This document shows, in pieces, positions 15,636 through 25,400 of a DNA stretch of 64,000 bases. The stretch comes from Massilia yuzhufengensis (GTDB taxonomy: Bacteria; Pseudomonadota; Gammaproteobacteria; Burkholderiales; Burkholderiaceae_D): contig NZ_FOLD01000003.1 in the NCBI RefSeq assembly GCF_900112225.1, forward strand, positions 1-64,000, read 5' to 3'. A model generated the notes under the pieces. It saw only the letters and a program-made list of their open reading frames with translations, searched no databases and was not told where the DNA came from. Within the stretch, counting starts at the first letter, position 1. Each line of letters starts with the position of its first letter. The position numbers and the translations under genes were made by a program.

Positions 15636-17969
15636 ATGAACGACGCAGGCACACCTGCCCTCAACAAGGCCGACTGGCAAGAAGTCGGCCGCGCGCGGCC
15701 GCATGAATCGGCCGTGCTGCACGTGCTCGGCCAGGCCACCTATACCGACGATATTCCCGAGCTGGCGGGCACCCTGCATGCGGCGCTGGGATTGTCGAGC
15801 CGCGCCCACGCGCGCGTCAACAGCATCGACCTCGCGCCGGTACGCGCCAGCCGCGGCGTGGTCGCGGTGCTCACCGCCCAGGATATCCCGGGCCTGAACG
15901 ACTGCGGGCCCATCATCCACGACGACCCGATCCTGGCCGATGGCCTGGTGCAGTATGTCGGCCAGCCGGTGTTCATCGTCGTCGCGGACAGCCACGACAA
16001 TGCGCGCCGCGCCGCCAAGCTGGCGAAGGTGGACTATGAAGACCTGCCGGCCATCCTGACGCCGCAGGCGGCGCGCGCAGCGCAGTCCTATGTGCTGCCG
16101 CCGATGCGGCTCGCGCGCGGCGACGCGGAAGCCGCGTTCGCGACGGCCCCCTACCGGGTCAAGGGCGAACTCCACGTCGGCGGCCAGGAACAGTTCTACC
16201 TGGAAGGCCAGATCGCCTACGCGATTCCCGGCGAAGACCGCGGGATGCACGTCTACTGCTCGACCCAGCACCCGAGCGAAATGCAGCACGTGGTGGCGCA
16301 CGCGCTCGGCCTGCATTCGCACCACGTGGTGGTCGAGTGCCGCCGCATGGGCGGCGGCTTCGGCGGCAAGGAATCGCAGTCGGCGCTGTGGGCGGCCGGC
16401 GCGGCGATCGCGGCCGCGCGCCTGCGCCGTCCGGTCAAGCTGCGCGCCGACCGCGACGACGACATGCTCGTCACCGGCAAGCGCCACTGCTTCCACTACC
16501 AGTACGAAGCCGGCTACGACCGCGAAGGCCGCATCGTGGCGGCCAAGGTCGACATGGTCACCCGCGCCGGCTATTCGGCCGACTTGTCCGGGCCGGTGGC
16601 CACGCGCGCCGTCTGCCACTTCGACAACACGTATTATTTGTCGGACGTCGAGATCCGCGCCGCCTGCGGCAAGACCAATACCCAGTCGAACACCGCCTTC
16701 CGCGGCTTCGGCGGGCCGCAGGGCGCGATCGCCATCGAGTACATCATCGACGAGATCGCGCGCGCGCTCGGCCGCGATGCGCTGGACATCCGCCGCCTGA
16801 ACTTCTACGGCAGCAACCAGCGCAACGTCACCCCCTACGGCCAGGCCATCGTCGACAACGTCATCCACGAGCTGGTCGCCGAACTGGAAGAGAGCAGCGA
16901 CTACCGCGCCCGGCGCGCCCGGATCGCTGAGTTCAACCGCACCAGCCCGGTGCTCAGGAAGGGGCTGGCGATCACGCCGGTGAAATTCGGCATCGCCTTC
17001 AACGTCACCCACCTGAACCAGGCCGGCGCGCTGGTGCACGTGTACGTGGACGGCTCGATCCTGGTCAACCATGGCGGCACCGAGATGGGGCAGGGCATCA
17101 ATACCAAGGTGATGCAGGTGGTTGCGCACGAGCTGGGCGTGGACCTGGAACGGGTGCGCGCCACCGCCACCAATACCAGCAAGGTCGCCAACACCTCGGC
17201 CACCGCGGCCTCCACCGGCGCCGACCTGAACGGCAAGGCCGCCCAGGACGCCGCGCGCAAGATCCGCGACCGCCTGGCGGCCTTCGTCGCCGCGCAGTTC
17301 GGCGGCGACGCCTCGGAAGTCCGTTTCGCCGACGACACCGTGTTCGTGGCCGGGCAGGCGCTCCGCTTCGGCGAGGTGGTGGCCAAGGCGTATTTGGCCC
17401 GCGTGCAGCTGTGGTCCGACGGCTTCTATGCCACCCCGGGCCTGCACTGGGACCCGAAGACCATGAACGGCAACCCCTTCTCCTACTTCGCCTACGGCGC
17501 GGCGGTGTCGGAAGTGGTGGTCGATACCCTTACCGGCGAATGGAAGCTGGTGCGCGCCGACGCGCTGTACGACGCCGGCAACTCGCTGAACCCGGCGATC
17601 GACATCGGCCAGGTCGAAGGCGCCTTCATCCAGGGCATGGGCTGGCTGACCACCGAAGAGCTGTGGTGGAACCCGGCCGGCAAGTTAATGACCCACGCGC
17701 CCTCGACCTACAAGATTCCCGGCATCTCGGACTGCCCGCAAGACTTCCGCGTGCGCCTGTTCAAGAACCGCAACGTGGCCGACAGCATCCACCGCTCCAA
17801 GGCCGTGGGCGAGCCGCCGCTGCTGCTGCCGTTCTCGGTGTTCTTCGCCATCCGCGACGCGATTTCCAGCGTCGGCGGCCATCGGGTGAACCCGCCGCTG
17901 AACGCGCCGGCCACCTGCGAGGAAATCCTGCGTGCGATCGCGGCGGTCGAAGCGGCGCAGGGCGCGTGA
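15636..17969 (+). CDS. xdhB: Xanthine dehydrogenase molybdopterin-binding subunit
   Basis: The 777-residue catalytic subunit hydroxylates hypoxanthine and xanthine to urate. Molybdopterin-site signatures are present in order: RMGGGFGGKES near residue 235, FRGFGGPQGA near 350, GGTEMGQGINTKV near 485, and AVGEPPLLLPFSVFFAIRDA near 720, which includes the catalytic Glu. The ATG at 15636 is chosen over upstream in-frame codons because of its ribosome site and because the earlier sequence lies in xdhA. Its TGA overlaps the ATG of xdhC (ATGA), so translation of the maturation factor is coupled to the enzyme. Confidence 0.97.
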   Translation: MNDAGTPALNKADWQEVGRARPHESAVLHVLGQATYTDDIPELAGTLHAALGLSSRAHARVNSIDLAPVRASRGVVAVLTAQDIPGLNDCGPIIHDDPILADGLVQYVGQPVFIVVADSHDNARRAAKLAKVDYEDLPAILTPQAARAAQSYVLPPMRLARGDAEAAFATAPYRVKGELHVGGQEQFYLEGQIAYAIPGEDRGMHVYCSTQHPSEMQHVVAHALGLHSHHVVVECRRMGGGFGGKESQSALWAAGAAIAAARLRRPVKLRADRDDDMLVTGKRHCFHYQYEAGYDREGRIVAAKVDMVTRAGYSADLSGPVATRAVCHFDNTYYLSDVEIRAACGKTNTQSNTAFRGFGGPQGAIAIEYIIDEIARALGRDALDIRRLNFYGSNQRNVTPYGQAIVDNVIHELVAELEESSDYRARRARIAEFNRTSPVLRKGLAITPVKFGIAFNVTHLNQAGALVHVYVDGSILVNHGGTEMGQGINTKVMQVVAHELGVDLERVRATATNTSKVANTSATAASTGADLNGKAAQDAARKIRDRLAAFVAAQFGGDASEVRFADDTVFVAGQALRFGEVVAKAYLARVQLWSDGFYATPGLHWDPKTMNGNPFSYFAYGAAVSEVVVDTLTGEWKLVRADALYDAGNSLNPAIDIGQVEGAFIQGMGWLTTEELWWNPAGKLMTHAPSTYKIPGISDCPQDFRVRLFKNRNVADSIHRSKAVGEPPLLLPFSVFFAIRDAISSVGGHRVNPPLNAPATCEEILRAIAAVEAAQGA

Positions 17970-19033
17970 TGATCGAGGGCTTGCTTACGGCGCCACAGGG
18001 GCCGGCGGTGCTGGTGACGGTGGCCCGGGCCGAGGGCTCGGTGCCGCGCGAAGCGGGCGCACGGATGCTGGTGGCGCTTGATGCCTTCCACGGCACCATC
18101 GGCGGCGGCCACCTGGAGCACCGGGCGCTGGAGATTGCGCGCGCCATGCTGGCGGGCGGCGGCGAGGCGCATATCGAGCGGTTTCCCTTGGGGCCGAGTC
18201 TTGGCCAATGCTGCGGCGGAATCGCGTGGCTGGCGTTCGAGATGGCGGATCCGGCCCAGCTGGCGCTGCTGGAGACACGCCGCAATGAAGATACCTGGCG
18301 CGTGGTGTGCATAGGGTGGTCGGGCTCCCCGACCGCGCGTTCAACCAGCGCAAGCGCGGCCGAGATGCCGTCTTCAGCTGAACGCGCGGTCGGCGCAGCC
18401 GACCACCCTACGGGATTGTTCGACGCGAGCGGTCGCCAGCTTGCCGGCGGCGACTGCCCGGCCTTCGATCGCGCTGCCGGCACCCACGTGCTGGAAGAGG
18501 GCGGCCGGCGCTGGCTGGTCGACGCCGTGCTGGCCCCCCGTGCCCACCTGATGCTGTTCGGCGCCGGCCATGTCGGCGCCGCCATCGTGCGCGCGCTGGC
18601 CGAGCTGCCTTGCCGCGTGACCTGGGTGGACGAGCGCGACGACCTGTTCCCGGCGGTGCTGCCGGCCAACGCGACGGTGGAAGCGACCGACACGCCCGAG
18701 TCGCTTGTTGCAAACGCGGCACACGGCACCACCTTCCTGGTGATGACCCACAGCCACGCACTTGACCTGCGCCTGTCGCACGCGATACTGTCGCGCCCCG
18801 GCCACGACTGGTTCGGGCTGATCGGCTCCGAAACCAAGCGCCGCCAGTTCGAGCACCGCCTGCGCGAACGCGGCGTCGATAGCGCGCGCCTGGCCGAGAT
18901 GGTCTGCCCGGTCGGCCTGCCCGGCATCGAGGGCAAGGCCCCGGCCGTGATCGCGGCCTCCGTGGCGGCCCAGCTGCTCTCCCTGTGGGAAGCGGCGGCC
19001 CGCCAACCTGATATTTCTCCGGAATTGAACTGA
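17969..19033 (+). CDS. xdhC: Xanthine dehydrogenase accessory protein XdhC with REP-encoded insert
   Basis: XdhC inserts sulfurated molybdenum cofactor into XdhB. The 354-residue protein has the N-terminal CoxI/XdhC domain (GSVPREAGARMLV, GTIGGGHLEH, QCCGGIAWLAFE) and a C-terminal Rossmann-like domain (MLFGAGHVGAAIVRALAEL, FGLIGSETKRRQFE, GLPGIEGKAPAVIAASVAAQ). Between them, residues of about 115-148 (IGWSGSPTARSTSASAAEMP and on to AVGAADHPTG) are translated from a GTAG-type REP pair at 18311-18411. The insert keeps the frame and sits in the interdomain linker, so the protein may still fold. It starts at an ATGA overlap with xdhB and ends in an overlap with guaD. Confidence 0.94.
   Translation: MIEGLLTAPQGPAVLVTVARAEGSVPREAGARMLVALDAFHGTIGGGHLEHRALEIARAMLAGGGEAHIERFPLGPSLGQCCGGIAWLAFEMADPAQLALLETRRNEDTWRVVCIGWSGSPTARSTSASAAEMPSSAERAVGAADHPTGLFDASGRQLAGGDCPAFDRAAGTHVLEEGGRRWLVDAVLAPRAHLMLFGAGHVGAAIVRALAELPCRVTWVDERDDLFPAVLPANATVEATDTPESLVANAAHGTTFLVMTHSHALDLRLSHAILSRPGHDWFGLIGSETKRRQFEHRLRERGVDSARLAEMVCPVGLPGIEGKAPAVIAASVAAQLLSLWEAAARQPDISPELN
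18311..18411. repeat. GTAG-type REP pair inside xdhC
   Basis: A 101-base inverted pair: the left arm reads TAGGGTGGTCGGGC and continues to GACCGCGCGTTCA; the right arm is its reverse complement with a few changes and ends ACCACCCTAC. The right foot is CTAC (GTAG on the other strand); the left foot is ATAG, a one-base variant. It has the same length and arrangement as the intergenic copy at 45403-45503. Because it is read in frame, it adds about 33 codons to xdhC without a stop. Confidence 0.88.
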
Positions 19034-20337
19034 TGTCCACCGCAACAACCACCATGCAGGCCTACCGTGCCAGCCTGCTGCATTTCCACGCCGACCCGGC
19101 CTTCAACGACGACGCCCATGCCTGGCACGAGGATGGCCTGCTGCTTATCGAAGATGGCCGCGTCAAGGCCGCGGGCGACTACGCGAAGCTGGCCTGCATG
19201 CTGCCGGACGGCGTGACGCCGGTCGACTACCGCGGCATGGTGATCACGCCCGGCTTCATCGACACCCACCTGCATTTCCCGCAGACCGACATGATCGCCT
19301 CGCCCAGCCCCGGCCTGCTGCCGTGGCTGGAGACCTACACCTTTCCCACGGAGCGCCGCTTCGAGGACCCGGCGCACGCGCGCTCGACCGCCGAATTCTT
19401 CCTCGACGAGCTGCTGCGCTGCGGAACCACCACCGCGGTTGTCTACTGCACCGTGCATCCGCAGTCGGTGGACGCCTTTTTTGAGGTGAGCGAAGCGCGC
19501 AACCTGCGCATGGTGGCCGGCAAGGTGCTGATGGACCGCCACTGCCCGGACTTCCTGCGCGACGTCGAAGGCGGCGTCGGCGACAGCGCCGCCCTGATCG
19601 AGAAGTGGCACAAGCGCGGCCGCCAGCTGTATGCGATCACCCCGCGCTTCGCTCCCACCTCGACCGACGCCCAGCTGCACGCCACCGGCGAACTGGCCGC
19701 CGCCTACCCGGACACCTTCATCCAGACCCACGTCTCGGAAAACAAGGACGAATGCAAGTGGGTGGGCGAGCTGCACCCGCAGGCGCGCAGCTACCTGGAC
19801 GTGTACGAGCGCTTCGGCCTGATGCGCCCGCGCGCGCTGTTCGGCCACTGCATCTGGCTCGACGACGACGACTTCGCCCGCATGGCGCATACCGGGTCGG
19901 CGGCGGCCGTGTGCCCGACCTCCAACCTGTTCCTGGGCAGCGGCCTGTTCGACTTCGAGCGCGCCGACCGGGCCGGGGCGCTGCTCTCGCTGGGCACCGA
20001 CGTCGGCGCCGGCACGTCGTTCTCGATGCTGCAGACCATGAACGAAGCCTACAAGGTGGCGCGCCTGAAGGGCAGCTATCTGAAGGCCGAGCGCATGTTC
20101 TACCTGGCCACCCTGGGCGCGGCGCGCGCGATGGGGCTGGAAGGCACGATCGGCAGCTTTGCACCGGGCGCGGAAGCGGACTTCATCGTGCTCGACCCGA
20201 AGGCGACGCCGCTGATGGCGCGCCGCACCGCGCAACTGGCGTCGCTCGAAGAGCTGCTGTTCGCGCTGGCGCTGCTGGGGGACGACCGCAGCATCAAGGC
20301 GACTTACTCGAACGGCAAACAGGTCCACGCACGGTAG
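19033..20337 (+). CDS. guaD: Guanine deaminase
   Basis: GuaD converts guanine to xanthine, the substrate of XdhAB. The 434-residue amidohydrolase has the zinc motif GFIDTHLHFPQTD near residue 75, the family segment PTERRFEDPAHA, and later ligands in QTHVSENKDE, FGHCIWLDDDD and SLGTDVGAGTSFSMLQTMNE. It begins at an ATG overlapping the xdhC stop codon and is the last gene of the xdh unit. Its TAG stop codon is also the TAG of a GTAG-type repeat hairpin (20334-20364) that may serve as the operon terminator. Confidence 0.97.
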   Translation: MSTATTTMQAYRASLLHFHADPAFNDDAHAWHEDGLLLIEDGRVKAAGDYAKLACMLPDGVTPVDYRGMVITPGFIDTHLHFPQTDMIASPSPGLLPWLETYTFPTERRFEDPAHARSTAEFFLDELLRCGTTTAVVYCTVHPQSVDAFFEVSEARNLRMVAGKVLMDRHCPDFLRDVEGGVGDSAALIEKWHKRGRQLYAITPRFAPTSTDAQLHATGELAAAYPDTFIQTHVSENKDECKWVGELHPQARSYLDVYERFGLMRPRALFGHCIWLDDDDFARMAHTGSAAAVCPTSNLFLGSGLFDFERADRAGALLSLGTDVGAGTSFSMLQTMNEAYKVARLKGSYLKAERMFYLATLGAARAMGLEGTIGSFAPGAEADFIVLDPKATPLMARRTAQLASLEELLFALALLGDDRSIKATYSNGKQVHAR

Positions 20338-20364
20338 GGTGGTCGGCGAAGCCGCCCACCCTAC
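20334..20364. repeat. GTAG REP hairpin overlapping guaD stop
   Basis: GTAGGGTGGTCGGC and GCCGCCCACCCTAC flank a three-base GAA loop, with one mismatch, giving a short hairpin with GTAG and CTAC feet. Bases 20335-20337 are the guaD stop codon. It is the minimal form of the family seen at 18311, 45403 and 62099, and may end the xdhABC-guaD transcript. Confidence 0.85.
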
Positions 20365-20459
20365 ATAGCGATATTGCCAACACTTACCCAACCGTATAGA
20401 GTTGCGCGGTCAACCGCAGGCGCCTGCTTGCCATTCAACCGCACGAGAAAGCCCGATCC

Positions 20460-21953
20460 ATGTACACCAAACTGACCGGCGGCGTCCTGCTCGCCCTGGC
20501 CGTCGCCGGCGCCCCGCAAGCCCTGGCCAAGGGCCCGGCATCGACCGCCAACGAGGCGGCCACCGCCCGCCATTACGCCAGCCTGATCGCCGGCGAGCCG
20601 AAGACCTCCGCGCTGACCCTGTTCTTCACCCAGATGCCCAAGGGCGGCGACCTGCACCACCATTATTCGGGGTCGGTCTATGCCGAGCAGTACGTCGACT
20701 TCCTCGACAAGCAGGGTTATTGCGTCAACAAGCAGACCTACCAGATCGAGACCCGCAAGGACGTGATCGAGGCCGAGCGCGCCAAGCCGGCCAAGGAGCG
20801 CAACTGCCTGTCGACCGCGGAAGTGTATGCCGACGACTACACCTACCGCGAGCTGCTGCAGCGCTGGTCCAACAAGGATTTCAGTAACCACGGTGCGGTC
20901 CAGCCGCCGCCGGACCGCCTGTTCTTCCAGACCTTCGGCTTCTTCGGCCCGGTCTCGAACGCGAACTTCCGCGAAGGCCTGCTGGAGCTCAAGAAACGCG
21001 CCATCGCCGAGAACGTCGGCTACATCGAGACCATGTTCAAGATGTCGCCTTTCGTGGTGAACAAGGACTTCGACACCCAGGCCTGGCAGAACGCCCATGA
21101 CGACAAGGCCTTCGACGCCCAGATGGGCGCCTGGCTGGCGCTGCTGGACCAGGATGCCGGTTTCAAGAAGTCGACCGAAGACTTCGTGACGAAAATCCAC
21201 GAGGCGGCCGAAGGCATCGACGACGAGCGCTTCACGATGCGCTACCAGACCTATGTGCTGCGCCTGCTGAACCCGTCGCAGGTGTTTTCCTCGATGGTGT
21301 CGGGCTTCCGCGCCGCGGCCATGAGCGACAAGATCGTGGGCGTGAATATCGTCGGCCAGGAAAGCACCATGGTCTCGATGCGCGACTACGCGCTGCACAT
21401 GAAGATGTTCCGCTTCCTCAAGTCGCGCTACCCGCAAGTGAAGATCGCGATGCACGCGGGCGAGCTGGCGCTGGGCGACGTGCCGCCGGAAGGCCTGAAG
21501 TTCCACATCGACCAGGCCCTGGTGGTGGCCGGCGCCGACCGCATCGGCCACGGCATCGACCTGGCCCACGAGACCAATGCCCCGGCCATCATGGCGAAGA
21601 TGCGCAAGGACGATATTCCGGTCGAGATCAACCTGACCTCGAACGCCTTCATCAACGGCATCGAAGGCGCGAACCACCCGGTGACCCTGTATCGTCAATA
21701 CGGCGTGCCCTATGTGATTTCGACCGACGACGCCGGCGTGACCCGCCACACGCTGTCGAACGAATACGTCCTGTTCGCCAGCCGCTACAAGCCGGACTAC
21801 GCGGAAATGAAGAAGACCTCGTACAACAGCATCCGCTATGCCTTCCTGCCGGTGGCGGAAAAACAACGCCTGACCCGCCAGCTCGATGCGCGTTTCGCCG
21901 CGTTTGAAGCGAAAATCGCCGCCCTGGCCAAGCTGGGGAAGTCCTCGCGCTAA
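20460..21953 (+). CDS. Exported adenosine deaminase family protein
   Basis: This 497-residue protein has a Sec signal (MYTKLTGGVLLALAVAGAPQALA) and adenosine-deaminase zinc-site motifs: MPKGGDLHHHYSG near residue 60, KIAMHAGE near 335, DRIGHGIDLAHE near 360 and YVISTDDAGVTRH near 420. It is longer than the cytoplasmic Add (about 330-350 residues), with extra sequence between the first two motifs. In that it resembles extracellular ADGF/ADA2-type enzymes. It would deaminate adenosine or deoxyadenosine outside the cytoplasm. It lies between guaD and a large TonB receptor, with a 5'-nucleotidase and S1/P1 nuclease further on. Substrate range (adenosine, AMP or other aminopurines) cannot be fixed from sequence. 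Confidence 0.9.
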   Translation: MYTKLTGGVLLALAVAGAPQALAKGPASTANEAATARHYASLIAGEPKTSALTLFFTQMPKGGDLHHHYSGSVYAEQYVDFLDKQGYCVNKQTYQIETRKDVIEAERAKPAKERNCLSTAEVYADDYTYRELLQRWSNKDFSNHGAVQPPPDRLFFQTFGFFGPVSNANFREGLLELKKRAIAENVGYIETMFKMSPFVVNKDFDTQAWQNAHDDKAFDAQMGAWLALLDQDAGFKKSTEDFVTKIHEAAEGIDDERFTMRYQTYVLRLLNPSQVFSSMVSGFRAAAMSDKIVGVNIVGQESTMVSMRDYALHMKMFRFLKSRYPQVKIAMHAGELALGDVPPEGLKFHIDQALVVAGADRIGHGIDLAHETNAPAIMAKMRKDDIPVEINLTSNAFINGIEGANHPVTLYRQYGVPYVISTDDAGVTRHTLSNEYVLFASRYKPDYAEMKKTSYNSIRYAFLPVAEKQRLTRQLDARFAAFEAKIAALAKLGKSSR

Positions 21954-22474
21954 CACCACCACGGCATTCCGGCCATCGCGACGGAGTGCCGAACGGTTAC
22001 AGACGCGCCATAAAGCCTTGGTCAAGCATCCTGGCGCGCTCCATTTTTGTGGCCATCCTGCTACAAAATTCCCCCTCCCTCCGCGACTTTCGTGAAATTT
22101 TTCTCATAAGCATTTCACTCAGGAACGCCCCCCGTATAATCCCGCCTGTGTTTTTTGCTTGGGAAACGCTGAATTTCTTTGTGTAATGACAAGGTGTGGA
22201 CTTCATTTATACGCGGTTTGTATAAATAAGTAAGCCAAAACGAATTTGCCGGAATGTTAACGGTCATGCATATTGGACATTGATGTCCAGAAATTTGATT
22301 CCTTATACATGGCCGCGCCCTGTCACTTCCTTGTCATACCAGCACATTACAATCGCCGCCGACCGTCGGCAGACCTGCCAGCGTACCAAGCAGCAAGAAA
22401 AGATTGCAGTACTGTAAGAGATGGGCAACCGTCGGCTGCCCGTTATAACTATTAAGTTCAATTTGGGGTTATCA
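21954..22474 (+). promoter_or_regulatory. Long AT-rich leader of TonB receptor gene
   Basis: No gene is seen in these 521 bases. Regulatory-looking features are an 8-base inverted repeat ATTTATAC/GTATAAAT (22205-22212 and 22220-22227) and GGACAT/ATGTCC (22275-22280 and 22283-22288). A GTATAAT-like -10 hexamer lies near 22133-22139. The region is markedly AT-rich compared with its flanks. Several transcription start points, or a long untranslated leader for the receptor, are possible. Confidence 0.4.
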
Positions 22475-25400
22475 ATGATCACTCATCAACAGATCCGGCT
22501 CACCAAGCTCGCGCTGGCTTTGTCGGTTGCGTTGGCTGCCGCGCCTGCCTTCGCACAGAACACCACCTCGGCTATCGGCGGCCGCATTTCGGCTCCGGAC
22601 GGCAAGCCTGCCGTCGGCGCCCAGGTGCAGATCGTTCACGCTGAGTCCGGTTCTGTCAGCAATGTCGTCACCGACGCGGAAGGCCGTTATGTTGCACGCG
22701 GCCTGCGCGTGGGCGGTCCATACACGATCGTCATCACCAAGGACGGCGTCTCGGAGCGCCGCGAGAACGTGTTCATCGAGCTGGCTGAAACCGCCGCCAT
22801 CGATGCCACCCTCGGCCAGAGCATGCAGACCGTGACCGTCACCGGTTCGGCTGCCCGTTCGGAGATCTTCTCGAACAACACGATGGGTTCGGTCACCGCC
22901 ATCACCCGCGCCGACCTGGAAACCCAGGCATCGATCAACCGCAACCTGCAGGACTTCGCGCGTATCGATCCGCGCGTCTCGCAGACCGACAAGGACCGCG
23001 GCGAAATCTCGGTAGCCGGCCAGAACTCGCGCTACAACTCGATGACCATCGACGGCGTGGCCGTCAATGACACCTTCGGCCTGGAAGCCAACGGCAGCCC
23101 GACCGCACGCCAGCCGATCTCGATGGAAGCGATCGCCTCGGTGCAGGTCAACGTCGCCAACTACGACGTGACCCAGCGCGGTTATACCGGCGCCAACATC
23201 AACGCCGCGACCAAGTCGGGTACCAACGTGTACCACGGCGGCGCCTACTACGTGACCCGCGACGACCGCCTGGTCGGCGAGCGCTACAACCGCTCCACCG
23301 ACAGCTACACCGACGCCCCTGCGTTCAAGGACAACACCAAGGGCCTGTGGGTCAGCGGCCCGCTGGTCAAGGACCGCCTGTTCTTCTTCGCCCTGGCCGA
23401 GAACTATGAAAGCAGCCGTAACGGCCCTGAGTTCGGCGCCATCGGCACCGGCACCGGCACCACGGTCGGCATCAGCCCGAACCAGATCAACCGCCTGAAG
23501 GACATCGCCCAGTCCCGCTACAACTTCGACCTCGGCAGCACCCAGGTGCCGGCCGGTACCAAGATGAAGTCGGAAGAGCGCATGATCAAGTTCGACTGGA
23601 ACATCAGCGACGACCACCGCGCCAACCTGCGTTACTCGAAGACCTCGCAGAACGAGCCGATCTTCCCGGGCTTCTCGCAGAGCGGCGTGGCACTGAGCTC
23701 GCAGTTCTACAACCAGGACAAGACCATCGAGACCCTGGTGGGCCAGGTGTTCTCGGACTGGACCGAGAACCTGTCGACCGAATTCAAGATCTCGCAGCGC
23801 GACTATGACTCGGTGCCGATCAACGCGGCCAAGCTGCCGACCATGTCGTTCTCGTTCACCGGCGCGCTGCCGGCGGACGCACCGGCCGGCACCCGCACCG
23901 GCACCCGTTTCCTGAACACCGGTACCGAAAGCAGCCGCCACAACAACGTCCTGGGCACCAAGACCCTGGACCTGTACGCGGGCGCCAACTACCTGTGGGG
24001 CGACCATGAATTCAAGGTCGGCGCCGACTACACCCAGAACAAGGTGTACAACGCCTTCCTGCAGAACGTGTACGGCAACTACACCTTCCAGTGCGATAAC
24101 AACTTCACCTATGGCGCCGTGCCGGGTGCATCGGCTGCCGGCGCCATCAACTGCGCCACCGCGACCGCGGCCCAGATCGATGCTGCGATCTACGAGAACT
24201 TCTCGCGCGGCCGTCCGTCGTCGTACACCGTGCAGCTGCCGGTCGCCGGCGGTTCGCTGAGCAACGCGATTGCCCAGTTCACGATGAAGAACACCGGCCT
24301 GTTCCTGCAGGATAACTGGAACGTCAACGACCGGCTGACCGTCAGCGCCGGCGTGCGCGTCGACATGACCAATGTCGACAACACCCCGCTGCGCAACGCC
24401 AACGTGGCCCTGCCTACCGTCGCCGGCAATGCCGCAACCTTCGCACGCCAGACCGGCGGCTACAGCCTCGACAACACCCGCACCTTCGACGGCAACAAGC
24501 TGTGGCAGCCGCGCGTCGGCTTCAACTACAAGTTCGACGCGGCGCGTCCGACCCAGCTGCGCGGCGGTTTCGGCCTGTTCCAGGGCGCTGCGGCGACCGT
24601 GTGGATGTCGAACCCGTTCTCGAACCCTGGCGTGGCTACCCGCACCATCACCTGCTCGGGTTCGGGCGCAACCCGCTGCCCGAACACCGACGGCCTGTTC
24701 ACCCCGGACGTGAACGCACAGAAGACCGTGACCGGCTCGACCCCCGCGGTCAACGTCGACGTCCTGTCGCCAAGCCTGCGCCAGCCGTCGATCTGGAAAG
24801 CCAACCTGGCCTTCGAGCATGAGCTGCCGGTTGCAGGCCTGGTGTTCGGCGCCGAATTGCTGGCGACCGAGAACAAGGATGCGATCTTCTACCAGCACCT
24901 GAACCTGGGCGCACCGACCCGTACCGGTACCGATGGCCGCGCACTGTTCTACAGCGCCAACGGCCTGGCTGCGAACTGCTACACCTTCACCAACAACTCG
25001 GCCGGCGCGGCTACCGGTTGCCAGAACACCGCCAAGGCGCTGTCGAACCTGAGCTACGACCGCGTGCTGCAGGCACAGCGCACCGGCAAGGGCGACGCCC
25101 AGCTGGTGACCTTCTCGGTGACGAGCCCGACCCGCAAGGGCTTCGGCTGGTCGGTGGCCTACACCCACACCAACGCCAGCGAAGTCTCGCCGCTGACCTC
25201 GTCGACCTCGAACTCGAGCTGGTCGGGCCGTTCGGTGTTCAACCCGAACGAAGAAGTGGCCGCCAACTCGTCGTACCTGGTGAAAGAGCGTATCAATGCC
25301 CGCCTGTCGTGGGAAAAGCGCTTCTTCGGCGAATACCGCACCCGTCTGGGCGTGTTCTATGAAGGCCGTGAAGGCAAGCCATACAGCTGGACCTTCAACA

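Noticed and set aside
18311..18411. xdhC as a pseudogene broken by the repeat
   Set aside because: The frame stays open through the element and both domains keep their motifs, so it is called a gene with an insert.
17761..20391. 876-codon leftward ORF opposite xdhC and guaD
   Set aside because: It spans two real genes in antisense and reads through repeats; no domain.
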